Shown here piece by piece: positions 1 to 10,685 of a stretch of 64,000 bases of DNA (within the stretch, counting starts at the first letter, position 1; every line of letters starts with the position of its first letter). Source of the stretch: Pyropia haitanensis. Its lineage: Eukaryota; Rhodophyta; Bangiophyceae; Bangiales; Bangiaceae. A program made the translations under genes and the position numbers. The stretch covers positions 1,931,501 to 1,995,500 of the forward strand of contig SDUX01000006.1 of NCBI GenBank assembly GCA_008729055.1, given 5' to 3'. The notes under the pieces are model-generated. The model did not search any database, had not been told where the DNA came from, and saw only the letters and a list, made by a program, of their open reading frames with translations.

Positions 1-1
1 G

Positions 2-164
2 TTCCCGTGGGCGGGGGGTAGTGCCGCTCCCGCGGGCGGCGCCGCCGCCGCGTCCGCGTCGGCGTCGGTGGCGGCGGCGGTGGTGGCGGCGGCGGCGGGT
101 GCGGCGTCCCCCGGCGGGCCCTCCTCTAGGGGACAACCGCCGTCGGCGTCGCTGTCCGTGCAGC

Positions 165-201
<37 letters not shown>

Positions 202-1324
202 GTTGGCGACCGGCCGGCCGCCCGCGACGACGGTGGTGGCGTCACCGGCGACGCCGCGGCCGTCGGTGCCCAAGCGGGAGGCGCCGACGCCCATGGCGCT
301 CGACCCCTTCCCGCCGCTGCCGCTGACGGCCAACACGGTGGGGGATATTGGCAGCAGCGCAACGTCGGGGATTAGTGTGTCCCCGCCGCCGCCGCCGCCG
401 CCGCCTCCCCCGACCGCCGCGTGCACGCCGGTGCTGCTGCCAATGCCCACCACGGGGCCGGCAATGTCGTGGGACGGTGGCGCCGCCGCCGCCGCGGCGG
501 CGGCGGCGGCCGCGGCCGCCACCGCGGCCGCCGACGCGGCGTCGGCGGCGGCGTGGTCTGGGCACGCCCGCCCGCCAGGCAGCGGCCGGGCGCCGTTCCT
601 TCTACCCGGCGGCGGGGGGCTGTCCGCGGCGGCGGCCGCCGCGGCGGCCGCTCCGCCAGCGCGTCCCCCGTCCCTGTCGACGCCCCACCCGCCGTCGCGG
701 CGGCGGCCGCCCGTCTCCCTGTCGGCCGCCCGCGTGTCGTCGGTGCGGGACGCGTCGCTGGCGCTGAACTTGGCTCGCCTGTCGGCGTCTGCGGCCGAGA
801 TGCTCGACGGCGGCGGCCGCGCGGCGATCCGCGACGCGCTCGTGGCGCTCGCGAGAAAGGCAGAGGGCAACGGGCCGCCGCCGTCGCTGGGCAGCGCCGG
901 CGGCGGTGGTGGCTGCGGCGGGGTCGGCGGCGGCGGTGGCGGCGGGGGCGGCGGCGGTGGCGGCGGCGGGCCGTCCCCCCTGGGCGTGTCCCCTGGAGGT
1001 GGCCGCTCGGCGCCGACCGCCCCCGGCGGGCGCCCGTGGACGCCCGAGGACGTGGTGGCCCAGTCGGCGGCGGAGAAGCTCGTCCTCCAGCTGCTATTCC
1101 TCGACCCCGCCGCAGCCGCCGCGGCGGGCGGCGTGGCGGCCGGGGGGGCGGCCGCGCCGCCGCGGGGCGCGCCGCCGCCGTCGCCGCCACCTGGGGGAGG
1201 GGGGGGGGCGGGCGCACCCGCCGCGGCGGCGGCGGCCGCGGCCGCCGCGAGTCCCGATGACGCCAGGGGACTCGACCCGGGGGGGGGCGGGGCGCCGCCG
1301 CCGCCCGCGGCGGCGCCCACCTAA
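2..1324 (+). CDS. Low-complexity protein of unknown function, 3' part
   Basis: The frame is open from the left edge of the window to a TAA at 1322-1324, so only the C-terminal ~440 residues are visible and the start lies outside. Most of the sequence is Pro, Ala and Gly runs encoded by GCC/GGC triplets. Two stretches look globular: a helical block near 730-870 (begins SSVRDASLALNLARLSA, followed by a segment with AAEMLDGGGRAAIRDALVA) and a block near 1035-1105 (RPWTPEDVVAQSAAEKLVLQ). These argue that this frame, rather than the overlapping ones, is translated. I do not recognise a family. A transcriptional regulator would fit the composition, but that is a guess. The gene is convergent with the CCT-domain gene that follows. 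Confidence 0.5.
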
Positions 1325-2644
1325 GCCGCGCCCCCGGGGGGGTGCCGGCGGCGTCTGCTCGCTCGCCCGCCCGTCCGCTTGCCGCGGCGGCACGCGTGTT
1401 GTGCGTGTGCGTGTGTGCGTGTGCGTGGGCGTGGGCGCGTGCTGGGCGCCGCCGCCGCCACCGATTTTATTTTTTTCTTCCTCTTCCGTTGGGCGCCGCC
1501 CGCGTCGTCGCGTGACGGCGTCTCGCGTGAGCCGTTTTCGCCCGCACTGTCCACATTATGGATTGACCGGTTGTTTTTTGCTTCGTCTACGCCTCCTCCG
1601 TTGTGAGTCTGCTCCGCCCCGTCGGTAGGTGCGTGGTGGTGTCCAATCCTCCCCTTGCCGCTGCGTGCCGCGACCGGGCCACGGCGGTGGCCGCTACGGC
1701 GACGCTGAACGGCTGGTTCATTCGTCTTTCTCACTGTCACTGGATGCGTCCCACCTCCCCCACTATCATATTTTTTTCTTCCCCTTTCTGCGTCGCTGGC
1801 GCGTGGGCCGCTGCGCTTTGCAAACATACATCGGCACAGTACTTCTGACGGAAAAGAGAGCGGCGCGTCCCTCCCGCCCCTCTTCACCGCATCACCGCAC
1901 CCCATAACTGCCTACGCTCGTCGGCGGCGGTGGCGGCGCCCGCGCGCACCCCACCTCCCCGCGTCTGTGCGTGGCGGTGGTGGGGCGGCAGTGCCGGCGG
2001 CGGGCGTCGCTCCGGTGCCGCCCGGTCAACGCCGCACACCACCCTGCCCGCCGTGGCGTCAGTGGCGCCCCCGCCCGGCGCCCGCGGCCAGAACCGTCTG
2101 CCCAGGCACCCGTCCTTCCGGTCGTGTCGACGCCGCCGAGATGGCGGCGGCGGTCCGTACGTGCGGCAGCAACGACAGCCATAGATCACGACAACACGAC
2201 ACGCAGCCAAAGGGGTCACCCCCCCCCGCTCACACTCACTACCTACCGCACCGCGCAACGTTCCTCCCCCGCACCCCAACCCACGCTCAGCCCCTCCCCC
2301 TCGTGTATCCAATCTGGGGGGCGCCCCGGGTGGGGGGGGGGGGAGTCCATGCCGCGAGTGGAGCGCGCGTGACCGTGCAAGGGGCGCGGCAGTGCGGGAA
2401 GAGGGAACGGTGATGCCGTGGAGGGGGGAGAAGGGCGGCTGGGCCGGGCCCGGGCGCCAGGGAAAAACGGTTCCCCCCGCCGCCCACAGCCCATGCACCA
2501 GCCGTCCCTCCCCCCACCCCCGCGGCCCCCCTTACCCCCCACGCCCGCCAAGCCCTCCTCGCACGTCATGCGCCGCCACCCCCGCGGCGTGGACTCCCCC
2601 CCTCCCCCGCCTGCCCGGGGCGCCCCCCGTGTGGCCTCGATCCT
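1325..2644. other. Convergent intergenic region
   Basis: This lies between the 3' ends of two convergent genes. It holds a (GT)n-rich stretch at 1400-1440, T runs at 1464-1480 and 1770-1777, and scattered C and G runs. Short open frames here have no family features and read like chance translations of GC-rich DNA. No gene is supported. Confidence 0.6.
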
Positions 2645-4532
2645 TTAAACCCCCGACGCGCCAGCCGCGCGCGCCGGGGCCGCCCGCGGCGTGCCACCAT
2701 CCCGCTTGCGCGCGCCAGACGCCGGGCCGCGGGCGGCGGCGGGCCGACACTGCGGGGGGGGTACCACCGCCGCCGGCGCCGCCGGCGCCGCAGCGGACGC
2801 GCCGCCTGGCGCCACCTCCCCGGCGCCGCCGGCGCCGGCGCCGGCGCCGGCGCCGCCGCTGCCGTCGTCGGCGCCGCCACCGCCGCCATCAGTCACATCC
2901 ACGCTCGCGGCGCTAGTGCAGACGCTGGCGGGCGCCGAGCCGACCCCGCCGCTCGGCACGGCCGCGGCCGGCGGGGCCGCCGCGGCGGCAGCGTCCCCCC
3001 CCTCGTCCATCAGGTCGTTGTCGGCGCGGCGACCGCCGCCGCCGCCACCGCCACCGATACCGGCACTGCCGCCACGACTGCTGCTGCCAACGGTGGCGGC
3101 GCCTCCCCCCCCATCCCCCTCCCCCCGCAACGCCGCCTCCTCCGCGCGCTTAACAAACCGCCCCTGCACGCGCGACCGGCCGTCGGCAATCGCCTTGCGG
3201 CACCCATACTGCACGCGCCGTCCGTACGTGCGGCGGTCCCGCTTGGCCCGGTACCGTGCGAGCGCCACCGCCCGTTCCGACGAGTAGAGGCCGAGGCAAA
3301 AGCGGAACGGGCCGCCGCTGCCGCCGCCGCCGCCGCCCGCCGCCGCCGCCGCCGCCACTGCCGCCGACGACGGCCGAGAGTCATTGCTGCCGCCGGTACC
3401 GCCCGTGGAGAGCGGGAACCCCGCCCCGCCGCCGCCGTGGCCGCCGCCGCCACCACCAACGCTGCCGACACCGCCACCGACGCCGACGCTGCCGACGCCG
3501 CCGCCGCCGCCCGCGGAACCGAGCGCGACGGGCGCGAGGGCAACGGGACGGCCGCCCGCGGCGGCCGCCGTCGGCTGGGGCACGGGCGCGGGGGGGGCGC
3601 CGCCGCCGCCGCCGCCGGTCGCGCCCGCGCCGGCTGCGACAGGAGTGGCTCTAGCGGCGGCGGCGCCCGGCGCGGGTGCCGGCGCCAGCGTCAGCGTCCG
3701 CGGCGACGCCCGTCGCACCGGCCGGCCACGGGCGACGGGTGGCGCAGGCAGGGCCGCCACCGGCGGCGGCGGCAGCCGCGCCACGGCCAGCAGCGGCAGC
3801 GACGGCCGCGGCGGCACGACCGGCGGCGGTGGCGGGGCCCGCTCGACGTGTACAATGCCCACGTCCTCCTCGTCCATGGGGTCGCCGCCCCCCCCCGCCG
3901 TCGTGGCCTCTTTCGCTACCGCCGCCGCTACGGCGGCGGAGGCGGCGAGCGCGGCAGCCTCCCACCCCCCCCCAGGTCCACACCCGGCGGTGGTGGCGGC
4001 GGCGGCACCAGCACCGCCGTGCCCGCGCACACGCCCGGCACGCCCGCGAGGAAGCGCAGGTGCGCGCCGCGCCCGCCGCGACCCGCCGACAGGATGGCGG
4101 CGGGGATCATGGCGGCGCCGCCGGGGCCACCGCCGCCGCCGCCGCCGCCGCCGCCACCCCCCCGCCGTGTCCACCCCCGGCGGCGGCGGTGTAGAGGAGC
4201 GTGAACCCCGCGGGCAGCGTCGTCGGCTCTGCCGCCGCGGCCACGACGGCACGGGCGGCGGGAGCCAGGCGGGGGGGCGCGGCCACGGCGGCAGCCGGAG
4301 GGGAGGAGGCCGCCGCGGCGGCGGACGCCGCGACAGCCGCGGTGGCGGTGGCGGTGGCGGTGGTGGGGGCGGCGGTGGTGGCGGCGGCAGCCGCCGCCGC
4401 CGCTGCCCCTGTCGGCCTCCGGCCGGCGGCCGCGCGGCGGCCGCCGCGCACGGCGGCGGCCGCCTTGGCTGCCGGCCGCCGCGCGCCGCGGAGGGCGTCG
4501 CTGGGCGGTGGCGGCGGCGCGCCCGCGGCCAT
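2645..4532 (-). CDS. CCT-domain (CONSTANS/TOC1-type) regulator
   Basis: A CCT motif is encoded at about 3285-3145 on the minus strand. It reads SSERAVALARYRAKRDRR, then TYGRRVQYGCRKAIADGR and SRVQGRFVKRAE. This matches the family consensus of basic residues, an aromatic-RY core and the GRFVKR end; the usual Pro before the last Arg-rich part is Ser. CCT proteins act in the nucleus, often with NF-Y subunits, in light and clock regulation (family knowledge). I start at ATG 4532 (MAAGAPPPPPSDALRG). The frame changes at C runs 4157-4163 and 3965-3973, yet Ala/Gly-rich and acidic sequence (DPMDEEDVGIVHVERAP) continues sensibly on each side, so I treat it as one ~630-residue protein. No B-box or response-regulator domain is visible. 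It is divergent from SecE. Confidence 0.75.
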
Positions 4533-5295
4533 GACCACGTAGGTGGGGGGGATGGGCAGCTGGGGGAGGAGGCGGACCGGCATGGGGGAAAGGGGGGGGG
4601 GAAGGGGAAAGTAGGGGGGGGGGGGGGGTGAGGGGAGCAGGGATGGCGGGTAGGGGCGGTGGGGTGCGCGATGGGGGAGGAGGGGGGGTAGGGGGATGGC
4701 TGGGTGAGCCGGCGGCGGCGGACACGGCAGACGCAGCAGCGCAGCGCTACGGGCGAGCGTACCGACGGCGGCGGGCGGGGATGGCAGCGACAGCGGCGAC
4801 AGAGGCAGATGGGGGCTCGGCGTCGCGACGATGGCAGTGCCGCAGCAGTCAACGACCGGCGGACGGCAGCGGCCGCGGTGGCAGCGCCGCGGCGGCGGGA
4901 GGCGGCGGCGCGCCACGCGGCGCTGGTGGTGGTGCTGCTGGCGGCGGCCCAGCGCGACGCGGGGGGGTTGTCCGGATTGCGCGGCGACCGGCCGGGGGGG
5001 GGGCGGGGGGGGGAGAGGGGGAAGACGTCGGGCGAAAAAACGGCACGGGAAACCACGACGGGGACGGGTGGGGGGGGGGGCCGTGTGCGGCTGCTGTTGG
5101 TGCCTGCGCGCGGAGGCGCTTTGGACGGTGCGTGGGGCACGCGCCACGCGTGTCGGGGGCGGCGACCCGCAACGCCCGCAAGGCCAAACCGCGGCGGGCG
5201 GGGTCGGGCGGGTCGCTGGTTGGATGGGAGGCAGGCCGGGGGCCGCCGCCGCCGCCGCCAAGAAATGGATGGCCATCGGGAGCTCGCGGGCATGA

Positions 5296-5338
5296 CAGCG
5301 GGTGGCTGGCAAGGCGCGCTGGCAGCGGGTGGCTGGCA
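5296..5338. repeat. 16-bp direct repeat, two copies
   Basis: CAGCGGGTGGCTGGCA occurs at 5296-5311 and again, identical, at 5323-5338, giving a 27-bp period. It lies at the edge of the divergent promoter, just upstream of the CCAAT boxes. Confidence 0.85.
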
Positions 5339-5363
5339 GTCCCCGCTGGGTGCCGTGTCGGTG

Positions 5364-5633
5364 GCCAATGGGCGCTGGTGTCTGGCTGTCGTGGGCGTCC
5401 CTGTTGGCGGGCGGTTGCCAATGGGGTGGGTGGCAGCCGCCGGCGGCAGCACGTCCTACCGCTGATCGTTGAATTTTGGGCTCGCTTCCAATGGCTGTCG
5501 TTCATTGGCTGTCGGTCAGAGCTGGTGACCACCCCGGGTCACCATCCCATTGGCCAAAGACCCAAAGACTGGATTGGTTCCGGGGCCGCGCAACCAGGCC
5601 CAGCCAGGACGTCGTGCGCTGTGAGCATCCAAT
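5364..5633. promoter_or_regulatory. Cluster of seven CCAAT boxes
   Basis: CCAAT occurs on the plus strand at 5364, 5418, 5488 and 5629, and as ATTGG at 5504, 5549 and 5573. Seven boxes in 270 bases of AT-richer DNA between two divergent start codons suggest NF-Y-type binding. The binding itself is inference. Confidence 0.55.
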
Positions 5634-6008
5634 GTTGGGCGTAAATTCCGCTCTGTTGTCTTTCATGATCGATCGAAAACTCCTCTTTCTTCGCGACAAA
5701 ATTGTTTTCATGCAGTTTTCAACGCCCTCGACACGTAGCATGGATCCCCCGACGGGCAGCGGCCGAGGCCTCCGCGGCCGCCCATCTCCCCGCGCGCCTC
5801 CACGCGCGCCGCCACACCGTCCCCGTGACAGCTGTCGGCGTCGCGGGCGGCGTCGCGGTGCACCCCGCGCGTCTCCTCCCCCGCCTCCGGAGCCCCTGGC
5901 GCGCCTCCCTCCCCCCCCCCCCCCGCCGTCCGCGGCCTCTTTCCCTACTCCTTTCACCCCCTCCCCCCCACCTTGGACTCCGTCTCTCTTTTTGCCCGCG
6001 CTGCCGTC

Positions 6009-6889
6009 ATGAGCGCTGCTCGCCCCCCTGCCTGTCGGCCACTGGCGGCGTTTGCCCCCCCCGCCGGTCCCGTCGCGGTCGCCTCCCTGCGCGGCGGGCG
6101 GCTGTGCTGCCGCGCCCGGCCGGGGAGGGTGGCGGTCGCCCCCCCCCCCCCCTCTTGGCCCGCCGCCCGTGCCGCCACCGTCAGCTCCTCTGCCACCTGT
6201 GGCTGGGCGACCGGCGGGCGGGCACGCCGGGCGCCAGCGCTTGCCGGCGTGGAGCCACCGCCGACGGCAGCGGCTGGCGGCGGCGGCGGCGGCGCCCGCT
6301 CCCTCCGCGCGGCGCTGGTCAACAAAAAGGGTGGCAGCGCGGAGGAGTCGCTGGGCATCCCGTCGGCGCCGGCCGAGTCGGAGCTCGTGCCCGGCGATAT
6401 CCCCACGTCCCCCCCCCCGCGGCTTCGGACGACGCTGGGAGCACGGCGGCCGCCCCCGCCGCGCCGTCCAGGCGGTCCAAGAAGGGCGGCGGCGCCGCGG
6501 CGGCGTCTGGCCGTACCCCCGTCGCCCTGCCGTCGCTGACGTCGCTCAAGGCGCCGCGGCCGTCGGGGGACGGCGGCGACGGCGGGCGGGAGGACGCGGC
6601 GGCGGCGATGGATAAGATGGCGGCGGACGCGGTGAAGCAGCTGAGCGCCGAGCCGGCGGCCGCCGACGCGGCCGCCGACGGCGGTGGCGGCGGGCCGGTC
6701 GCGGAGGCCAAGGCGTTCCTTGCGGCCGTGCGCGGCGAGTTTGCGGTCGTCGACTGGCCCGAGTCGCAGCGCGTTGTGCAGATCCTGGGCTTTGTCATCG
6801 CCGCCATGGTACTGTCGTCGGTGGGGATCTATGCGGTGGACAAGGTGTTCATGCGGCTGTCGTCCATTCTGTTTGGGTCTGAGTATTAG
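6009..6889 (+). CDS. secE: Plastid preprotein translocase subunit SecE
   Basis: The C-terminus carries the SecE signature. A short amphipathic segment, VRGEFAVVDWPESQRVV, is followed by a single membrane span (QILGFVIAAMVLSSVGIYAV) and a short tail. SecE is the small essential subunit of the SecY/SecE channel. In red algae SecY is plastid-encoded while SecE is expected from the nucleus (established knowledge). The N-terminus from ATG 6009 is Arg/Ala/Pro/Ser-rich and lacks acidic residues, as in a chloroplast transit peptide. At ~290 residues the protein is far longer than bacterial SecE because of a low-complexity linker. The frame shifts at a run of ten C at 6409-6418; the transit part reads in one frame and the SecE part in another. 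The stop is TAG/TAA-type at 6887-6889. Confidence 0.85.
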
Positions 6890-7271
6890 GAGCGAGGAAG
6901 GGAGGGGCGTGGAGGGGAAGGGGCGGGGAGGGCACGGCGTGGGGTGGGTGATGGGCGGGAGTGGGGGGTGGGGGGTGGGTATCGTGTGTGGGATGAGTGA
7001 TGTATGGGGGTGTGCTTTGGGCTGTCTTTTCCTGCCGACCGTGACCACGACCCGGTGGTCGGTGCCGTACAAAAACAGCGGTGCCAGCCTCGGTATCGCC
7101 CCCCACCCGTCCTCCAGACGTAGTCCTCCCGTCCAGGACCCTTCCAGACCAGCTCACCCCCCGCCCGTCGCCAAAGAAACCCCCGCCCCTCTCCATCAAC
7201 GCCCCCCCCCCACACCACCCCAGACCCTACGCACGTGTCACAGTACCACCGCCGCCGCCGCGGTCTGGCCG
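6890..7271. other. Convergent 3' region
   Basis: This gap lies between the stop codons of SecE and the mS37-like gene. It is G-rich on the left (6900-6980) and C-rich on the right (7140-7230), as for two facing 3' untranslated regions. No gene is supported. Confidence 0.6.
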
Positions 7272-7541
7272 CTACCGCCGCTGCATGTAGTAGAGCCGCT
7301 TGAGGTGATAAAACACGCTGCTCTTCTGCGTCTTGCGCGCCCCCCCCCGCGTGGCCGACGCAGCGATGCACGCGCGCAGCGCGCCCATCTCTGACGCCAC
7401 CCGGCTGTCATCAAAGCCCGACGCCTTGAGGGCAGACAGGAGGGCGGTCGTCTCGACGACGCACGGCGTCGTCGTGGCCGTCAGCCGCTCAATAACCGAC
7501 CGCTTTGGCAGCCGCGGCTGCCGAAAGGTCCGGCCGCCCAT
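7272..7541 (-). CDS. mS37/MRP10-like mitochondrial ribosomal protein (CHCH fold)
   Basis: A small basic protein of 89 residues starts at ATG 7541 (MGGRTFRQPRLPKRSVIE). It continues with a helix-turn-helix: TPCVVETTALLSALKAS, then DDSRVASEMGALRACIA. The C-terminus is SSVFYHLKRLYYMQRR. The order basic N-terminus, two helices and a final [S/N]-x-YHLxRLY motif matches my recollection of MRP10/CHCHD1 (mS37), a small-subunit protein of the mitochondrial ribosome. The family normally has twin Cx9C motifs; here each helix keeps only one Cys (the first of pair one and the last of pair two). No intron is needed. The short length and lost cysteines make this a moderate-confidence call. Confidence 0.5.
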   Translation of the reverse strand: MGGRTFRQPRLPKRSVIERLTATTTPCVVETTALLSALKASGFDDSRVASEMGALRACIAASATRGGARKTQKSSVFYHLKRLYYMQRR

Positions 7542-8158
7542 CGCAGGTCCAATAAAGGGAGGGCAAAAGGGGGGAGCAAGGGGGGGCACCCACGTCAGCT
7601 GCGAGAACAGGCCGTGCGTGGCCCGTGGCAGCGAGGGGAAGGGGGGACCAGCAGGGGCAAGCAAGCAGCCGCGAAAGGCGGGGGGGGGGGGATACAAGTA
7701 TGGGGGAGAGGTTATCACAGCTCCTGGAGAAGAGAGGGCCCAGGGGTGAGAGACGGACAGGGGGGCGACCGCGCCAAAGGCGTGTGGGATGAAGCCGCGA
7801 AGGTGGAGTTCGTCGACGCGGCCCATGCTCGTGTGCCGACTCCCGAGGCTCGGTTATGTTAGGGCAAGGACCATGGAACGCTCACTTACATGTCGCAGAT
7901 CAATCAAATACACCTACTTCATCATTTCAAGCGGTAGCCTGCCTCTTCCCGACTCGACGGGCCCGGCCACATCCAGAGGGGCGCCCAAAACCCCCCTCTC
8001 AACCCGTTGTCGACGACGTCCCCGCGGCACCCACCACTCGCCGCCGCGTTCCTCTCCTGCTTATCCTCCCTCGTAGCCCGCTCATTCCCCACCCCTCTGC
8101 TCTCTTCCACTCTCCTTTCCCCCACAGCACCCTCATCGCTCCACCCCTGCCCTACACC
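7542..8158. promoter_or_regulatory. Divergent promoter region, mS37-like and UPF0390 genes
   Basis: This is a 617-base gap between divergent starts. A CCAAT box at 7549-7553 lies directly upstream of the mS37-like ATG and is followed by AAAGGGAGG. An AT-richer patch occupies 7850-7940. C-rich sequence precedes the plus-strand start. No gene is seen. Confidence 0.45.
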
Positions 8159-8590
8159 ATGCCGCAGGGCGCCAAGCAACGACTCGGTGGCATCACCAAG
8201 TCGCTGTCCAAGTCGCGCGGCGGCGGCGGCGGCGGCAGCCACCAGAGGAAGAACACCCCCGCCCCCCGCAGCAGCAAGAAGGGCGGCGGCGGCGACGGTG
8301 CGGCGGCGGCGGCCAACCGGCGGCTGACGACCAAAATCCACAACCGCATCGAGGCGGAGATGGCCGGCCGCCTCGCGCGCAACAGCGGCACGCTGTCGAC
8401 GCTCGCGCGGAGCGTGGGGGGGGGGGCCGCCGCGCCGGGCGCTTCGCGGCCACCACCTGCTGCTGCTGGCGGCGGTGGCGCCGCCGCCGCCGCCGCCACC
8501 GCGGGTGGCAGCGGCAAGGCCAAGAAGGGGCCGGCGCCCAAGGGGGAGAAGCTCAAGTTCAACGCGAAGAAGCTCAAGGGGAAGAAATAG
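8159..8590 (+). CDS. UPF0390/DUF2462-family small basic protein
   Basis: A Lys/Arg-rich protein of 143 residues starts MPQGAKQRLGGITKSLSKS, has a basic linker (APRSSKKGGGG), then a conserved-looking helix RRLTTKIHNRIEAEMAGRLA, and ends in Lys-rich sequence (KLKFNAKKLKGKK). The MPQG start, the Lys-rich middle and the 'L.x.I...IE.....' helix match the UPF0390 family (human C19orf53/LYDG10-like), which is thought to be nucleolar (family knowledge, weakly characterised). An Ala/Gly insertion separates the helix from the tail. The start ATG 8159 sits after a pyrimidine-rich leader. No introns or frame breaks. Confidence 0.6.
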   Translation: MPQGAKQRLGGITKSLSKSRGGGGGGSHQRKNTPAPRSSKKGGGGDGAAAAANRRLTTKIHNRIEAEMAGRLARNSGTLSTLARSVGGGAAAPGASRPPPAAAGGGGAAAAAATAGGSGKAKKGPAPKGEKLKFNAKKLKGKK

Positions 8591-9542
8591 AACAGTGTGA
8601 CGGGGGGGAGGGAGGGGTGCGGCTGGCTAGGGGTTGTGCTTGAGTGCCAGCATGAGGGGTGTTGCGAGGGGGGCGGGGGAAACAGGGGGGGAGGGGGGGA
8701 GATGCCAAGACCATACGAGGCGTGGGGTGAAAGGGTGGGCAACTGTTTGCACTGGGCACAGTCGCCGCGTCTCCCCCTCTGTCTCTTTGGGAGTGCCTCG
8801 GTGGAGCGACGGCTGTGGCGGAGATGGCAGCGGCCGCGGCGGTCGCGGCGGCGGCTGTGGAGGCCGTCGAGCGGTAAGGGCAAGCCGCGTCTTCCGCGTG
8901 GCGGCGAGACGATGTGAATTGCAGGACTTTGTGAGTCATTGAGCCTGTCCGTGCTAGTTGCCCTTACATTTATGCAGTTGCAAACGAGCCTGTACTGTAT
9001 TGTTTGTGGGTGACATTCTTGTACTTGTCAGGATCGGTCAAATTTCAGAAATCTTCAATACCTTGCACCTCTTTGTACGCACAATACGTTTGACGGATGG
9101 GTCGTGCTTGACGTGAGCGGATGAGAACCGCTTGGTTTTCTTGTCGTGGACGCGTCCTGAGCGTCCAAAGCGGCTCTATGGGGTGTGTGTGTGTTTTGTG
9201 CAGTCCACCGCAAAGCCCAATCAACCGGGCCCTCCTTCGTTGGAGGTGCTGCAGGCGCACACACCTGGCGCTGCACTGCGAGTGTGTTTTTGGGTGTCTA
9301 CTCGATGAACCTACGGAGCTGTTGGCGGAAACGGATAACGGGTGCTCCAGCAGAGCCCGCAGGGACCCACCGCTGCGACGGCCGCACAGTTCCATGCATG
9401 CTCCTCGCGTATACGTTATACTTTATCTGTTCAAAAATAGTAGGGGGGGGGAGGGACCGCTGCACCCCTCAGACGACGAGCGACGCTCTCTCCCTCAGCA
9501 CCCCCCCTGCCTACTGCCGGCCGCCCCCCCCTGCGCACCCCC
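8591..9542. other. Convergent intergenic region, partly AT-rich
   Basis: This gap holds the 3' flanks of the UPF0390 and FAD4 genes. The stretch 8900-9440 is the most AT-balanced DNA in the first 30 kb. Short open frames here show no family features. I see no tRNA-like fold by eye and support no gene. Confidence 0.5.
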
Positions 9543-10685
9543 TCACCGCGCCTCCGGGTCCGTCTGGCCGACAATGGCAAACGCGCGCGCCCGCAGCGCC
9601 GGGTCGAGCTTCCAACAGATCGGCTCGACGCCCCGCGCGCGCCAGACCGCCACCTCGGCGCGGCGCCACACCTCCAGCCTGTCGGCGGGCGCGTTGACCC
9701 AGCCCGACACGATGCCGTACACGCCCCCAAACGGGCTAACGTGGTGCCGCCCGTGCTCGCGCCGCGACACGATCAGCCCCGCCCGGGCGGCCGCCTCGGC
9801 CAGCGGCGGCACGCCCTTGACCGAGTGCGCCCACTGGTGAAATTGCTGCGCGCCGACGCAGCCGACGAGGAAGGTTGCGTACGCCGACTGGGCGGCGACC
9901 GCGAGGGCACTGTCGGTGCCCCCCCCCGCCGCGACCGCCGCGACCGCAACGACGGCCAGGCCCGCCATTTGTGGCAGCGCCGGCACGCAGCTGCGGTACA
10001 GGTTGTTGCACACCTGCCGCTGCACAATCGTAAACGGCTGGTCGTGGTGGCCCTGGAAGCCCGCAATCTGCGCGCCCCACACGGGCGTCGCCTCCGACCC
10101 GTAATTGTCGAGCGCCCAGTGGTAGACGGCCGACGCGGCGTCGGCAACGAGCCAGCCGCCCGCCACCCCAACCGCCGTGGCGGCGGCCATCGCCGCGGGG
10201 TGCGGCGACGCCGCGATGCGCGCCACGTGCGCGCCGCCGGTGAGGGCGGTGACGGCGGCCATCGCCGTGCAGATGGCGACCATGGGGGGGGTCGACACGA
10301 GCGAGTCCCCAGTCGCGCGGAGGGTGGCTTCCTTGTACACGCCGCCCTTTGGGCGCTTGGGGGTCGCCGCGGCGGCCGCCGCGTCGGCGGCGGCAGCGGC
10401 ACCGGCGCCAGTGGAGGTGGTGGTGACCTCCGCGGTGGGGGGAGAGGTAGAGGTGGTGGCGGCGGCGGTGGTGGGGAAGGGGGTGGTGGGGGGGGTGGTG
10501 GCGGCCAGGTCCAACGGTTCCACGTCCACGCCCGTGGGCGGCCGCGTAATTTGGCGCACCGCCGTTGGCGCCGTCGCCGCCGCCGCCGCCCGGGACGGGC
10601 GTCTCCTCACCGCCACCGGCGGCCGCCGGCCCAGGGCGGCGAGCGGGTGCCCAGCGGGCATGGCAAAGGCAGCCGCCATGGTCAT
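9543..10685 (-). CDS. FAD4: Plastid FAD4-type desaturase (TMEM189/PDES/CarF family)
   Basis: The family histidine motifs are all present in 380 residues: HWALDNYG near residue 188, FQGHHDQPFTIVQRQVCNN near 210, HQWAH near 282 and HGRHHVSPF near 311. They supply the di-iron ligands of this desaturase superfamily. Three hydrophobic stretches before and between the motifs fit a membrane protein. The N-terminus (MTMAAAFAMPAGHPLAALGRR) and the Ala/Thr/Ser-rich next ~100 residues look like a chloroplast transit peptide. A plastid location favours FAD4, which makes the trans-3 double bond of palmitate in phosphatidylglycerol, over the plasmanylethanolamine desaturase of the same family. The first ATG is 10685 and a second is at 10679. 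The frame is uninterrupted. Confidence 0.85.
   Translation of the reverse strand: MTMAAAFAMPAGHPLAALGRRPPVAVRRRPSRAAAAATAPTAVRQITRPPTGVDVEPLDLAATTPPTTPFPTTAAATTSTSPPTAEVTTTSTGAGAAAAADAAAAAATPKRPKGGVYKEATLRATGDSLVSTPPMVAICTAMAAVTALTGGAHVARIAASPHPAAMAAATAVGVAGGWLVADAASAVYHWALDNYGSEATPVWGAQIAGFQGHHDQPFTIVQRQVCNNLYRSCVPALPQMAGLAVVAVAAVAAGGGTDSALAVAAQSAYATFLVGCVGAQQFHQWAHSVKGVPPLAEAAARAGLIVSRREHGRHHVSPFGGVYGIVSGWVNAPADRLEVWRRAEVAVWRARGVEPICWKLDPALRARAFAIVGQTDPEAR

Larger units (their letters stand above)
4533..6008. promoter_or_regulatory. Divergent promoter region of the CCT and SecE genes
   Basis: This is a 1.5 kb gap between two divergent start codons. The outer parts are G- or C-rich. The centre (5460-5740) is clearly AT-richer, which is typical of promoters in this window. 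It contains the CCAAT cluster and a short direct repeat listed separately. No TATA box in a convincing position was seen, and no gene is supported. Confidence 0.5.
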
